Assembly: GCA_038405435.1 (NCBI GenBank)
Contig: JBBYHZ010000002.1
Source of the DNA: Dryocola clanedunensis_A
GTDB taxonomy: Bacteria > Pseudomonadota > Gammaproteobacteria > Enterobacterales > Enterobacteriaceae
Length of the DNA stretch: 64,000 bases
Strand: one strand, 5' to 3'
Shown one piece after another: positions 50,872 through 59,095 of the stretch. Each line of letters starts with the position of its first letter. Positions within the stretch are counted from its first letter, which is position 1. Made by a program: the position numbers and the translations under genes. A model generated the notes under the pieces. It was not told the DNA's origin. It did no database searches and saw nothing but the letters and a program-made list of their open reading frames with translations.

Positions 50872-52290
50872 ATGGCACTTTTTTCTGATCAACCCGGCGA
50901 TGAGGGACTTCCGGGACGCGAGCGGCGTTTAGCGACAATCGCAGTAATGACCACCACAACGATGGCGGTCTTCGACGGCTCGATGGTTAATATCGCTCTT
51001 CCACAGATTGCAAAGGCGCTGAACGTGACGGCAGGCGCGTCCGTCTGGGTCGCCAACGGCTATTTATTATCTGCGGCAATGACGCTGGCGATTTTCGCTG
51101 CCCTCGCCACCCGCCTTGGCTTCCGCCGCCTTTTCACCTTTGGCCTGGCGCTGTTCACCTTTTCCTCACTCGGCTGTGCGCTCTCTTCCTCTCTCGATAT
51201 GCTGGTCGTGATGCGCATCGTTCAGGGGATCGGCGGCGCGGCAACGCTGAGCATCGCACCCGCCATCCTGCGGACAATATTCCCCAACCGGCTGCTGGGG
51301 CGCATCCTCGGCATGAACGCCCTGCTGATTGCCACCAGCACCGCCGTCGCGCCGCTGCTCGGCGGCACCCTGCTCTCTTCTTTAGGCTGGCCGTGGCTGT
51401 TCGCCATAAACGTCCCGCTGGGCGTTATCGCGTTTCTGCTCAGCCTGCGAGTTCTACCCGCCAATCAGACCAGCCAGAGCAAACCCTTTGACTACGCGGG
51501 CGCCCTGCTTTCGGCCGTTATGCTCGGCGCACTGATCGTGGCGGCAGACAGCTTTGCCAAAGCAGACGCTCACGAGCTGCTCAGCGCAGCGGCCTATGGT
51601 CTGACCGCCATCGCCGCGGCCGGGCTGTTTATCTGGCGTCAACGCCGCGCTGCGCAGCCGCTGCTGCCGCTTGAAATGTTCGCCTCATCGCGATTCTCTC
51701 TTGCTGCGCTCACCTCGCTTGCTTCTTTTGTCAGCCAGGGCATCACGTTCGTCGCCCTGCCGTTCCTGTTCCAGAGCGTCTACGGCCACAGCGTTTTCGT
51801 TTCGGCGCTGCTGTTTATGCCGTGGCCGGTTGGCATCATGCTTGCCGCCCCGCACGCCGGACGCCTGGCGGACCGCTATCCGCCCGCAATGATTTCCACC
51901 GTTGGGCTGTGCGTATTCGCCGCCGGTCTGATCCTGCTCGCGCTCCTGCCGGAACAGGCTCAGACCTGGGATATCGCGCTGCGCAGCCTGATTTGCGGCC
52001 TCGGGTTCGGCTGTTTTCAGAGCCCCAATAACCGCGAGATGCTGGCTAACGCGTCGCGAGAGCACAGCGGCTATGCCTCTGGCGTGCTGGCGATAATGCG
52101 TACTTTTGGGCAATGCCTGGGCGCGGCGCTGGTCGGGGTTATTCTGTCGTTCTGGCTGCACACCGGAACCGGCGTGGTGCAGGAAGCTCAGGCGGTGCGC
52201 ATGAGCCTGTGGCTGGCTGCGGCCGCTACGATTTTAGCCGTTGGCTTCAGCAGCCTGCGTAACCGACGCCGCCTGCCGCAGCGGGCCTGA
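50872..52290 (+). CDS. DHA2-family MFS efflux transporter
   Basis: The 472-residue product has about fourteen hydrophobic segments and the DHA2 pattern (FDGSMVNIALPQIAKAL at helix 1, VANGYLLSAAMTLAIFAALATRLGFRR, then RIVQGIGGAATLSIAPAI). It is a proton-driven exporter of drugs or similar compounds; substrate unknown. AGAGGT precedes the ATG. It is paired with the divergent LysR gene. Confidence 0.87.
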   Translation: MALFSDQPGDEGLPGRERRLATIAVMTTTTMAVFDGSMVNIALPQIAKALNVTAGASVWVANGYLLSAAMTLAIFAALATRLGFRRLFTFGLALFTFSSLGCALSSSLDMLVVMRIVQGIGGAATLSIAPAILRTIFPNRLLGRILGMNALLIATSTAVAPLLGGTLLSSLGWPWLFAINVPLGVIAFLLSLRVLPANQTSQSKPFDYAGALLSAVMLGALIVAADSFAKADAHELLSAAAYGLTAIAAAGLFIWRQRRAAQPLLPLEMFASSRFSLAALTSLASFVSQGITFVALPFLFQSVYGHSVFVSALLFMPWPVGIMLAAPHAGRLADRYPPAMISTVGLCVFAAGLILLALLPEQAQTWDIALRSLICGLGFGCFQSPNNREMLANASREHSGYASGVLAIMRTFGQCLGAALVGVILSFWLHTGTGVVQEAQAVRMSLWLAAAATILAVGFSSLRNRRRLPQRA

Positions 52291-52355
52291 GGCTATTTAA
52301 ATCCGTATTAACGAGGCGCGGCGGCTGGCGTTTTGCTGGCCCTCGCCCCGTTCAC

Positions 52356-52371
52356 CGTGATCTGACTCGCA
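52356..52371 (+). promoter_or_regulatory. Candidate CRP site upstream of btsT
   Basis: CGTGATCTGACTCGCA matches the CRP pattern TGTGA-N6-TCACA at eight of ten positions, 43 bases upstream of the BtsR repeats. E. coli btsT is reported to respond to CRP. Confidence 0.4.
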
Positions 52372-52398
52372 AATTTCAGGCCGTTTTACCTCCCCTTA

Positions 52399-52446
52399 AC
52401 CGCTTATCCCGTCAGATAACCGCTTATTCCCCCCAGTGACCGCTAA
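52399..52446 (+). promoter_or_regulatory. BtsR-type direct repeats upstream of btsT
   Basis: ACCGCTTA at 52399-52406 and 52419-52426, then ACCGCTAA at 52439-52446, are three direct repeats at exact 20-base steps. They match the reported BtsR (YehT) repeat ACC(G/A)CT(C/T)A, the third with one mismatch. Two repeats are reported for E. coli. They end 133 bases before the btsT start. Confidence 0.8.
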
Positions 52447-52579
52447 GCAGGTTTTCCCCTTCTTCGCGGGCAAATTTGGCACCCTGTTGCCCGAAAACAG
52501 GCCTCCTTCTCCGACACCGACTTTAAACATACAAATCTGAGAAGGCTTTTTCATTTGTCCTTAAATCACTGGGTTAATT

Positions 52580-54733
52580 ATGAACAAAAACAATTTATTA
52601 AAGCATCTGCCCTGGATGGTTATCGCCATCCTGGGCGCCTGCTGCCTGGGCGTGGTTGCCCTGCGGCGGGGTGAACACATCAGCGCGCTGTGGATAGTCG
52701 TGGCTTCGGTCTCGGTCTATATCGTGGCCTATCGCTACTACAGCCTCTACATCGCGCAAAAGGTCATGCAGCTCGACCCTAACCGCGCGACGCCAGCCGT
52801 GCTGAACAACGACGGACTGAACTACGTGCCAACGAACCGCAACGTGCTGTTCGGCCACCATTTTGCCGCTATCGCCGGGGCGGGTCCGCTGGTCGGGCCG
52901 GTGCTTGCCGCGCAGATGGGCTATTTACCCGGCGTGCTGTGGCTGCTGGCGGGCGTTGTGCTGGCCGGTGCCGTGCAGGACTTTATGGTGCTGTTTATCT
53001 CCTCGCGCCGTAACGGGGCTTCCCTGGGCGAGATGATCAAAGAAGAGATGGGCCCGGTTCCCGGCACTATCGCCCTGTTCGGCTGCTTCCTGATCATGAT
53101 TATTATTCTGGCCGTGCTGGCCTTAATCGTGGTTAAGGCGCTGGCGGAAAGCCCGTGGGGCGTGTTTACCGTTTGCTCTACGGTGCCGATCGCCCTGTTT
53201 ATGGGGATCTACATGCGCTACATCCGCCCGGGACGCGTGGGCGAGATCTCGGTGATTGGCGTGATCCTGCTGGTGGCTTCCATCTGGTTCGGCGGCGTGA
53301 TTGCCCACGACCCGTACTGGGGCCCGGCGCTGACCTTTAAAGATACCACCATCACCTTTGCCCTGGTTGGCTACGCGTTTGTCTCCGCCCTGCTGCCGGT
53401 CTGGCTGATTCTGGCCCCGCGCGACTACCTGGCGACCTTCCTGAAAATCGGCGTTATCGTCGGGCTGGCCATCGGCATCGTGATCCTGAATCCTGAGCTG
53501 AAAATGCCTGCCCTGACCCAGTACACAGACGGCACTGGCCCGCTGTGGAAAGGCGCGCTGTTCCCGTTCCTGTTTATTACTATTGCCTGCGGTGCGGTGT
53601 CTGGTTTCCACGCGCTGATCGCCTCCGGCACCACGCCAAAACTGCTGGCCTGCGAAACCGACGCGCGTTTCATTGGCTATGGCGCCATGCTGATGGAGTC
53701 TTTTGTGGCGGTGATGGCGCTGGTTGCCGCTTCTATCATCGAGCCGGGCCTCTACTTCGCCATGAATACGCCGCCTGCGGGCCTGGGCATTACCATGCCA
53801 AACCTGCATGAGCTGGGCGGTGAGAACGCACCGCTTATCATGGCGCAGCTAAAAGACGTGACCGCCCACGCCGCCGCCACCGTCAGCTCCTGGGGCTTTG
53901 TTATCTCCCCTGAGCAGATCCTGCAAACGGCGAAAGATATCGGCGAGCCATCCGTGCTGAACCGCGCGGGCGGTGCTCCTACGCTTGCGGTAGGCATTGC
54001 ACACGTGTTCCACAAGATCATGCCGCTGGCGGACATGGGCTTCTGGTATCACTTCGGTATTCTGTTTGAAGCCCTGTTTATCCTGACGGCGCTGGATGCG
54101 GGCACGCGTTCCGGGCGCTTTATGCTGCAGGATCTGCTGGGTAACTTTATTCCGGGGCTGAAAAAAACCGATTCGCTGGTGGCAGGTATTATCGGCACCG
54201 CTGGCTGTGTTGGCCTGTGGGGCTATCTGCTGTATCAGGGCGTGGTCGATCCGTTAGGCGGCGTGAAAAGCCTGTGGCCGCTGTTTGGTATTTCGAACCA
54301 GATGCTGGCCGCCGTCGCGCTGATCCTCGCCACCGTCGTGCTGGTGAAGATGAAACGCACCCGCTATATCTGGGTTACCGTGGTGCCTGCACTGTGGCTG
54401 CTGCTCTGCACTACCTGGGCGCTGGGCATGAAGCTGTTCAGCACCAATCCGCAGATGGAAGGCTTCTTCTATATGGCCGGCCAGTATAAAGAGCGCATTG
54501 CTAACGCCGGTGCGGATCTGACGCCGGAGCAAATCAGCAACATGCACCACATCGTCATCAACAACTATACTAACGCCGGGCTGAGCATCCTGTTCCTGAT
54601 CGTGGTGTACAGCATCATTTTCTACGGTATCCGCGCGATTAAGCAGGCCCGTAATAACGACCAGCGAACCGACAAAGAGACGCCGTTTGTGCCGGTGCCT
54701 GAAGGCGGCATTGAGATCTCCAACGGTCATTAA
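52580..54733 (+). CDS. btsT: Pyruvate/proton symporter BtsT
   Basis: BtsT (YjiY) is a high-affinity pyruvate transporter of the CstA family. The 717-residue product (E. coli 716) is nearly colinear with it, with LFGHHFAAIAGAGPLVGPV near residue 95 and many membrane segments. BtsR-type repeats lie upstream. The C-terminus (PFVPVPEGGIEISNGH) is as in E. coli. The CstA paralogue is excluded by this closer match and by the yjiX-yjiA-btsSR context. Confidence 0.95.
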   Translation: MNKNNLLKHLPWMVIAILGACCLGVVALRRGEHISALWIVVASVSVYIVAYRYYSLYIAQKVMQLDPNRATPAVLNNDGLNYVPTNRNVLFGHHFAAIAGAGPLVGPVLAAQMGYLPGVLWLLAGVVLAGAVQDFMVLFISSRRNGASLGEMIKEEMGPVPGTIALFGCFLIMIIILAVLALIVVKALAESPWGVFTVCSTVPIALFMGIYMRYIRPGRVGEISVIGVILLVASIWFGGVIAHDPYWGPALTFKDTTITFALVGYAFVSALLPVWLILAPRDYLATFLKIGVIVGLAIGIVILNPELKMPALTQYTDGTGPLWKGALFPFLFITIACGAVSGFHALIASGTTPKLLACETDARFIGYGAMLMESFVAVMALVAASIIEPGLYFAMNTPPAGLGITMPNLHELGGENAPLIMAQLKDVTAHAAATVSSWGFVISPEQILQTAKDIGEPSVLNRAGGAPTLAVGIAHVFHKIMPLADMGFWYHFGILFEALFILTALDAGTRSGRFMLQDLLGNFIPGLKKTDSLVAGIIGTAGCVGLWGYLLYQGVVDPLGGVKSLWPLFGISNQMLAAVALILATVVLVKMKRTRYIWVTVVPALWLLLCTTWALGMKLFSTNPQMEGFFYMAGQYKERIANAGADLTPEQISNMHHIVINNYTNAGLSILFLIVVYSIIFYGIRAIKQARNNDQRTDKETPFVPVPEGGIEISNGH

Positions 54734-54737
54734 TCTC

Positions 54738-54836
54738 TGGGTTTTGTAGGGGGGATAAGCGTCAGCGTCATCCACCGCTTTGCCTGCTTCGACAGGTGAA
54801 GTTAACGGGTGACGCTGCGTTTATCCAATCTGCAAA
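54738..54836. repeat. REP-like units between btsT and yjiX
   Basis: GGGGATAAGCGTCAGCGTCATCC-type and GGGTGACGCTGCGTTTATCC-type units in opposite senses fill most of the 133-base gap. They may lower yjiX-yjiA expression relative to btsT. Confidence 0.65.
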
Positions 54837-54866
54837 AGAGGTTTCAGCAAGCTCCAGAGGTGACAG

Positions 54867-55070
54867 ATGTTTGATAACTTAGGCGCGGCAAAAAAGTATC
54901 TCGGCCAGGCCGCCCGCATGCTGGTGGGCATCCCGGATTACGATACCTACGTTTTGCATATGCAGACTAACCATCCGGATAAGCCCGTGATGACCTACAA
55001 AGAGTTTTTCCGTGAACGCCAGCAGGCGCGCTATGGCGGGGACGGTAAAGGCGGAATGCGTTGTTGTTAA
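54867..55070 (+). CDS. yjiX: YbdD/YjiX-family small protein
   Basis: The 67-residue product has the family's PDYDTYVLHMQTNHPDKPVM and the terminal GGDGKGGMRCC. These short proteins always accompany CstA/BtsT transporters, and the paralogue YbdD is reported to be needed for CstA transport, so YjiX may be a BtsT partner. It is the E. coli length. Confidence 0.93.
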   Translation: MFDNLGAAKKYLGQAARMLVGIPDYDTYVLHMQTNHPDKPVMTYKEFFRERQQARYGGDGKGGMRCC

Positions 55071-55081
55071 CAGGAAAAATT

Positions 55082-56044
55082 ATGACCCCGATTGCGGTAA
55101 CAGTTTTAACCGGCTTTCTCGGCGCAGGGAAAACCACCCTTTTACAGCAAATTCTCCATAAGCAGCAGGATCATAAAATAGCGGTTATCGAGAATGAATT
55201 TGGTGAGATGCCCATCGACAGCCAGCTGCTTGGCGACGGCGCCACCCGCATCACCACGCTTGCCAACGGCTGCATCTGCTGTACCCGCTCCGGCGAGCTG
55301 GAAGCGGCGCTGCTGGATCTGCTGGACGGCTACGACAAAGGCGAGGTTTCTTTTGACCGGCTGGTTATCGAGTGTACCGGCATGGCCGACCCAGGGCCGA
55401 TTTTACAGGCCTTCTTCGCCCACGAAATCATCTGCGAGCGCTATCTGCTGGACGGGGTTATCACGCTGGTGGACGCGGTGCATGCGGGTTCACAGCTGGA
55501 TAAATTCGCTATTGCCCAGTCGCAGATTGGCTATGCCGACCGCATCCTGCTGACCAAAACTGATATTGCCGGTGACAGCCAGGAGTTGATTGAGCGGCTG
55601 CAGCGCATCAACGCGCGGGCGCCCGTCTATAAAGTTGTACAGGGTGAGATCGACCTGGCGCTGCTGTTTGATACCCGTGGGTTTATGCTGGAAGAAAATG
55701 TGGTGGTTGCAAAACCCCTCTTCCACCGCATAGCCCCAGCTGAAAACGCCGTCTCGTCTATTGTTGTGGAGCTGGACTACCCGGTCGCGCTGTCCGCGGT
55801 GTCTGCCGTCATGGAACAGCTGCTGAGCAGCTTTGCGGATAATTTGATGCGCTATAAAGGCATGCTGTGGATCGAAGAGCAGCCGTGCCGCCTGCTGTTC
55901 CAGGGCGTGCAGCGGCTGTACAGCGCCGACTGGGATCGCCCATGGCAGCCGGACGAAACGCCGCGCAGCGCGCTGGTGTTCATTGGTCTGCAGCTGCCCG
56001 AAGCCGAAATCCGTGAGGCCTTTGCCCGGCTACGGCCTGCCTGA
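55082..56044 (+). CDS. yjiA: COG0523 P-loop GTPase YjiA
   Basis: YjiA is a metal-binding GTPase of the G3E family. The 320-residue product (E. coli 318) has Walker A GFLGAGKTTLL near residue 10, the metal motif GCICCT (CxCC) near residue 64, and LTKTD as the guanine-specificity motif. ATG 55082 follows AGGAAAAA. It completes the btsT-yjiX-yjiA operon. A hairpin follows. Confidence 0.94.
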   Translation: MTPIAVTVLTGFLGAGKTTLLQQILHKQQDHKIAVIENEFGEMPIDSQLLGDGATRITTLANGCICCTRSGELEAALLDLLDGYDKGEVSFDRLVIECTGMADPGPILQAFFAHEIICERYLLDGVITLVDAVHAGSQLDKFAIAQSQIGYADRILLTKTDIAGDSQELIERLQRINARAPVYKVVQGEIDLALLFDTRGFMLEENVVVAKPLFHRIAPAENAVSSIVVELDYPVALSAVSAVMEQLLSSFADNLMRYKGMLWIEEQPCRLLFQGVQRLYSADWDRPWQPDETPRSALVFIGLQLPEAEIREAFARLRPA

Positions 56045-56049
56045 TACAA

Positions 56050-56072
56050 CGGTGGGCTTTACAGCCCCACCG
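56050..56072. terminator. Hairpin between convergent yjiA and btsR
   Basis: CGGTGGGCT and AGCCCCACCG pair with one bulged C. It spans the short gap and the last codons of btsR. No long T-run is present on either side, so termination strength is uncertain. Confidence 0.45.
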
Positions 56073-56778
56073 TCTCCTTCAGCGCTTTCAGATAGCGGCG
56101 GCTGACCGGCACGATTTGCCCGTCGCGCAGCAGCAGCTCCGCCTGATTTTTATCCTCCAGGCGGATCTCCTTCAGGTAATTCATGTTCACCAGGTACTGC
56201 CGGTGGCAGCGCAGCAGCGGCGTGCGCGTTTCCAGCGTGCGCAACGTCAGCTCGGTGAAGCTCTCCGTGCCGTCCTGACGGGTAACGTACACCCCGCCCA
56301 CCCGGCTGCTGACAAAGGCCACATCCTCCAGCTGTAGCAGCCAGATCCGGCTGCTGCTGAGGCAGGGGATAAATTTCAGCGGCTGCTGGTAGTCCGGCAG
56401 CTGCGAAACGTCCTGCTGCTGATTTCCCTGCCGCAGCCTGTCCAGCGTCTTTTGCAGACGTGCCGTCTGAATGGGCTTCAGCAGGTAGTCAAAGGCGCAC
56501 TGTTCAAAGGCCTGCACCGCGTACTCATCAAAGGCGGTGAGGAAAACAATGTGCGGGCGATGCTGTTCGTCGAGCATGCCGACCATCTCCAGCCCGCTGA
56601 TGCGCGGCATATGAATATCCAGAAACACCACGTCGGGACGGAGCTTATGAACGGTGCCAATCGCCTCTATGGCGTTGGCGCACTCCCCGACGATCTCAAT
56701 GTCGCTTTCGTCCTCCAGCAGCAAACGTAAATTCTCGAGCGCCAGCGGCTCGTCATCAACAATCAGTACTCTCAACAT
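56059..56778 (-). CDS. btsR: Pyruvate-responsive response regulator BtsR
   Basis: BtsR (YehT) is a LytTR-type response regulator activated by BtsS, inducing btsT. The product is 239 residues, the E. coli length. The receiver domain has DDEP, FLDIHMP (phosphoacceptor Asp) and LLKP (Lys). The LytTR DNA-binding domain ends LLLRDGQIVPVSRRYLKAL. The start overlaps the btsS stop by seven bases. Unlike E. coli, its target gene btsT is adjacent. Confidence 0.95.
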   Translation of the reverse strand: MLRVLIVDDEPLALENLRLLLEDESDIEIVGECANAIEAIGTVHKLRPDVVFLDIHMPRISGLEMVGMLDEQHRPHIVFLTAFDEYAVQAFEQCAFDYLLKPIQTARLQKTLDRLRQGNQQQDVSQLPDYQQPLKFIPCLSSSRIWLLQLEDVAFVSSRVGGVYVTRQDGTESFTELTLRTLETRTPLLRCHRQYLVNMNYLKEIRLEDKNQAELLLRDGQIVPVSRRYLKALKETVGL

Positions 56779-58460
56779 GCGGATCCCTCCACCGGCAGTC
56801 TTAAGGTGACGCGGGTAAACTCATCGGGTTTGCAGATTACGGTAATACCGTAATCGTCGCCAAAACGCGCGCGCAGGCGTTTATCTACCAGGCTCATGCC
56901 CAGCCCGTCGCTGATTTTTTCCGGCTGGTACAGCCCGGCGTTATCTTCCACCTCAACAACCACCAGCCCGTTTTCGCCGTAGGCGCGAATAATGATATTG
57001 CCGTTGCACAGCAGGTGCGAAGTGCCGTGTTTAATGGCATTTTCCACCAGCGGCTGCAAAGTGAATGCGGGCAGGCTGTGCTGTGACAGCGCGTCCGGCA
57101 CCTGTAAATCCACCTTCAGCTGGGTCGGGAAGCGCGCCAGCTCAATTTGCAGATAGGCGTTTACGTGCTCCAGCTCGTCGGCCAGGGTGACCGTGCCGGA
57201 GGAGCGCTTAAGATTTTTGCGAAAGAACGTCGACAGGTAGTGCACCAGCTGCCCCGCTTTCTCACTGTCGTTACGGATGACCGCCATCAGCGTGTTCAGG
57301 GCGTTGAACAGGAAGTGCGGGTTCACCTGGGCATGCAGCAGCTTGATTTCCGACTGCGCCAGCAGCGCCTTTTGCTGTTCGAACTTGCCGGCAAGGATCT
57401 GGGCCGACAGCAGCTGGGCGATGCCTTCCCCCAGCGTGCGGTTGATGGAGCTGAAGAGCCGGTTACGGGCCTCGTACAATTTTATCGTGCCGATAACCCG
57501 CTTATTTTCACCGCGCAGCGGGATCACCAGCGTTGAGCCGAGCTTGCAGTTGGGGTGCAGCGAGCAGCGGTAAGGCATCTCGTTGCCGTCCGCATAGACC
57601 ACCTCGTCGTGCTCGATGGCCCGCCAGGTGTAGTCAGAAGAGATGGGTTTGCCCACCAGATGGTGATCGTCACCGATGCCGGTAAAGGCCAGCAGCTTTT
57701 CGCGATCCGTGATCGCCACGGCGCCGATATCCAGCTCCTTAAGCAGCACCTGCGCCACCTTCATACTGTTCTCTTCGTTAAAGCCCCGCCGCAGGATCCC
57801 CTCCGTCGAGGCCGCCACTTTCAGCGCCGTCGCCGAGAAAGCCGAGGTGTATTTTTCAAACATGGCGCGCCTGTCCAGCAGGATGCGCATAAACATCGCG
57901 GCGCCCAGGGTGTTGGTCACCATCATCGGCGCGGCAATATTGCTGACCAGCGACAGCGCGTCCTGGAAAGGCCGGGCGATAAGCAGAATGATCGCCATCT
58001 GCACCATTTCCGCCACGAACGTGACGCCGCCTGCCACCAGCGGATTAAAAATTTTATCGGGCCGCCCGCGCTTGATGAGCACGCTGTGAACAAGGCCGCC
58101 CAGCAGCCCCTCCGCAATGGTGGAGATCATGCAGCTGAGCGCCGTCATTCCGCCCATGGAGTAACGATGAATGCCCCCGGTCAGGCCCACTAATCCACCG
58201 ACCACCGGCCCACCCAGCAGGCCGCCCATTACGGCACCAATAGCGCGGGTATTGGCAATTGAATCTTCGATATGCAGGCCAAAATAGGTGCCCATAATGC
58301 AGAAGATGGAGAAGGTGATGTAGCACAGCAGCTTGTGCGGCAGACGCACGGTGACCTGCACCAGCGGAATAAACAGGCGCGTTTTGCTCATCAGCCAGGC
58401 GATAACCAGAAACACGCACATTTGCTGTAACAGCAGCAAAACTAAATTGAATTCATACAT
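56772..58460 (-). CDS. btsS: Pyruvate-sensing histidine kinase BtsS
   Basis: BtsS (YehU) is a LytS-family sensor kinase with high affinity for extracellular pyruvate in E. coli. The 562-residue product has an N-terminal 5TM-LytS membrane domain (AVMGGLLGGPVVGGLVGLTGG), a GAF domain (DIGAVAITDREKLLAFTGIG), the kinase motif LHAQVNPHFLFNALNT with the phospho-His, and the ATPase N-box LVENAIKHGTSHL. The start MYEFNLVLLLLQQ matches E. coli; a TTG eight codons upstream is rejected. Confidence 0.95.
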   Translation of the reverse strand: MYEFNLVLLLLQQMCVFLVIAWLMSKTRLFIPLVQVTVRLPHKLLCYITFSIFCIMGTYFGLHIEDSIANTRAIGAVMGGLLGGPVVGGLVGLTGGIHRYSMGGMTALSCMISTIAEGLLGGLVHSVLIKRGRPDKIFNPLVAGGVTFVAEMVQMAIILLIARPFQDALSLVSNIAAPMMVTNTLGAAMFMRILLDRRAMFEKYTSAFSATALKVAASTEGILRRGFNEENSMKVAQVLLKELDIGAVAITDREKLLAFTGIGDDHHLVGKPISSDYTWRAIEHDEVVYADGNEMPYRCSLHPNCKLGSTLVIPLRGENKRVIGTIKLYEARNRLFSSINRTLGEGIAQLLSAQILAGKFEQQKALLAQSEIKLLHAQVNPHFLFNALNTLMAVIRNDSEKAGQLVHYLSTFFRKNLKRSSGTVTLADELEHVNAYLQIELARFPTQLKVDLQVPDALSQHSLPAFTLQPLVENAIKHGTSHLLCNGNIIIRAYGENGLVVVEVEDNAGLYQPEKISDGLGMSLVDKRLRARFGDDYGITVICKPDEFTRVTLRLPVEGSAC

Positions 58461-58637
58461 ATCCGGACATCCGTTATCCAACACGCCGCTACTCTACCCT
58501 GCAACGGAAACTATTTCTTTGAATCAGCCTGAAGTTACCGAAACGCGCCGTGACCGCGAGCTAAATTCATCAGCACATCAAGCGCTTTTCAGAAAGTGTC
58601 GGCAAGCGGCTTGATCGCGACAGCGATTCAGTTAACA

Positions 58638-58653
58638 CTGTATATATTCACAG
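58638..58653 (+). promoter_or_regulatory. LexA box upstream of umuDC
   Basis: CTGTATATATTCACAG fits CTG-N10-CAG and is flanked by ACA and TAC as in strong SOS boxes. It ends 19 bases before the umuD start and overlaps a TATATT that could be the -10. Confidence 0.88.
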
Positions 58654-58672
58654 TACATATGAGTAACCGACC

Positions 58673-59095
58673 ATGATGTTGTACCGTCCTGATGACAATC
58701 TGTCTTCGCTGACCCTGCCCTTTTTCCTGGAACGCGTCTCTGCGGGATTTCCCAGCCCGGCGCAGGATTATATAGAAAAAGGCATCGATCTAAATGAGCT
58801 TTGCATCAGTCATCCCGCAGCGACCTATTTCGTGATGGCTACCGGCATGTCGATGATAGACGCCGGGATTTACGAAGGGTCATTGCTGGTGGTCGACAGA
58901 AGCCTGCAGGCGAGACATGGTGACATCATCATTGCGTCAGTCGGCGGCGAGTACACTGTAAAACGCCTTTGCACCCATCCTCTGCTGCAACTTATTCCCA
59001 TGAACCCTAATTTCCCGCCGATTATCCTGCAGGAAGGGGGTGAGGATCTGGAAATTTTTGGCGTCGTCACGTTCAGCATTAATGGATTTAAGTGA
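58673..59095 (+). CDS. umuD: DNA polymerase V accessory protein UmuD
   Basis: UmuD is the SOS-induced, self-cleaving subunit of polymerase V. The 140-residue product (E. coli 139) has the cleavage region SAGFPSPA, with Ala-Gly where E. coli UmuD has Cys-Gly. The catalytic Ser is in GMSMIDAG and the Lys in EYTVKRL. The ATG pair at 58673/58676 has only a weak ribosome site. The stop overlaps the umuC ATG. Confidence 0.94.
   Translation: MMLYRPDDNLSSLTLPFFLERVSAGFPSPAQDYIEKGIDLNELCISHPAATYFVMATGMSMIDAGIYEGSLLVVDRSLQARHGDIIIASVGGEYTVKRLCTHPLLQLIPMNPNFPPIILQEGGEDLEIFGVVTFSINGFK

Noticed and set aside
52580..54733. The transporter as CstA
   Set aside because: Length and sequence follow BtsT, and it is followed by yjiX and yjiA with BtsR-type repeats upstream.
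56059..58460. The two-component system as YpdAB instead of BtsSR
   Set aside because: Both proteins match YehU/YehT as remembered almost throughout, and the btsT target with BtsR repeats is adjacent.
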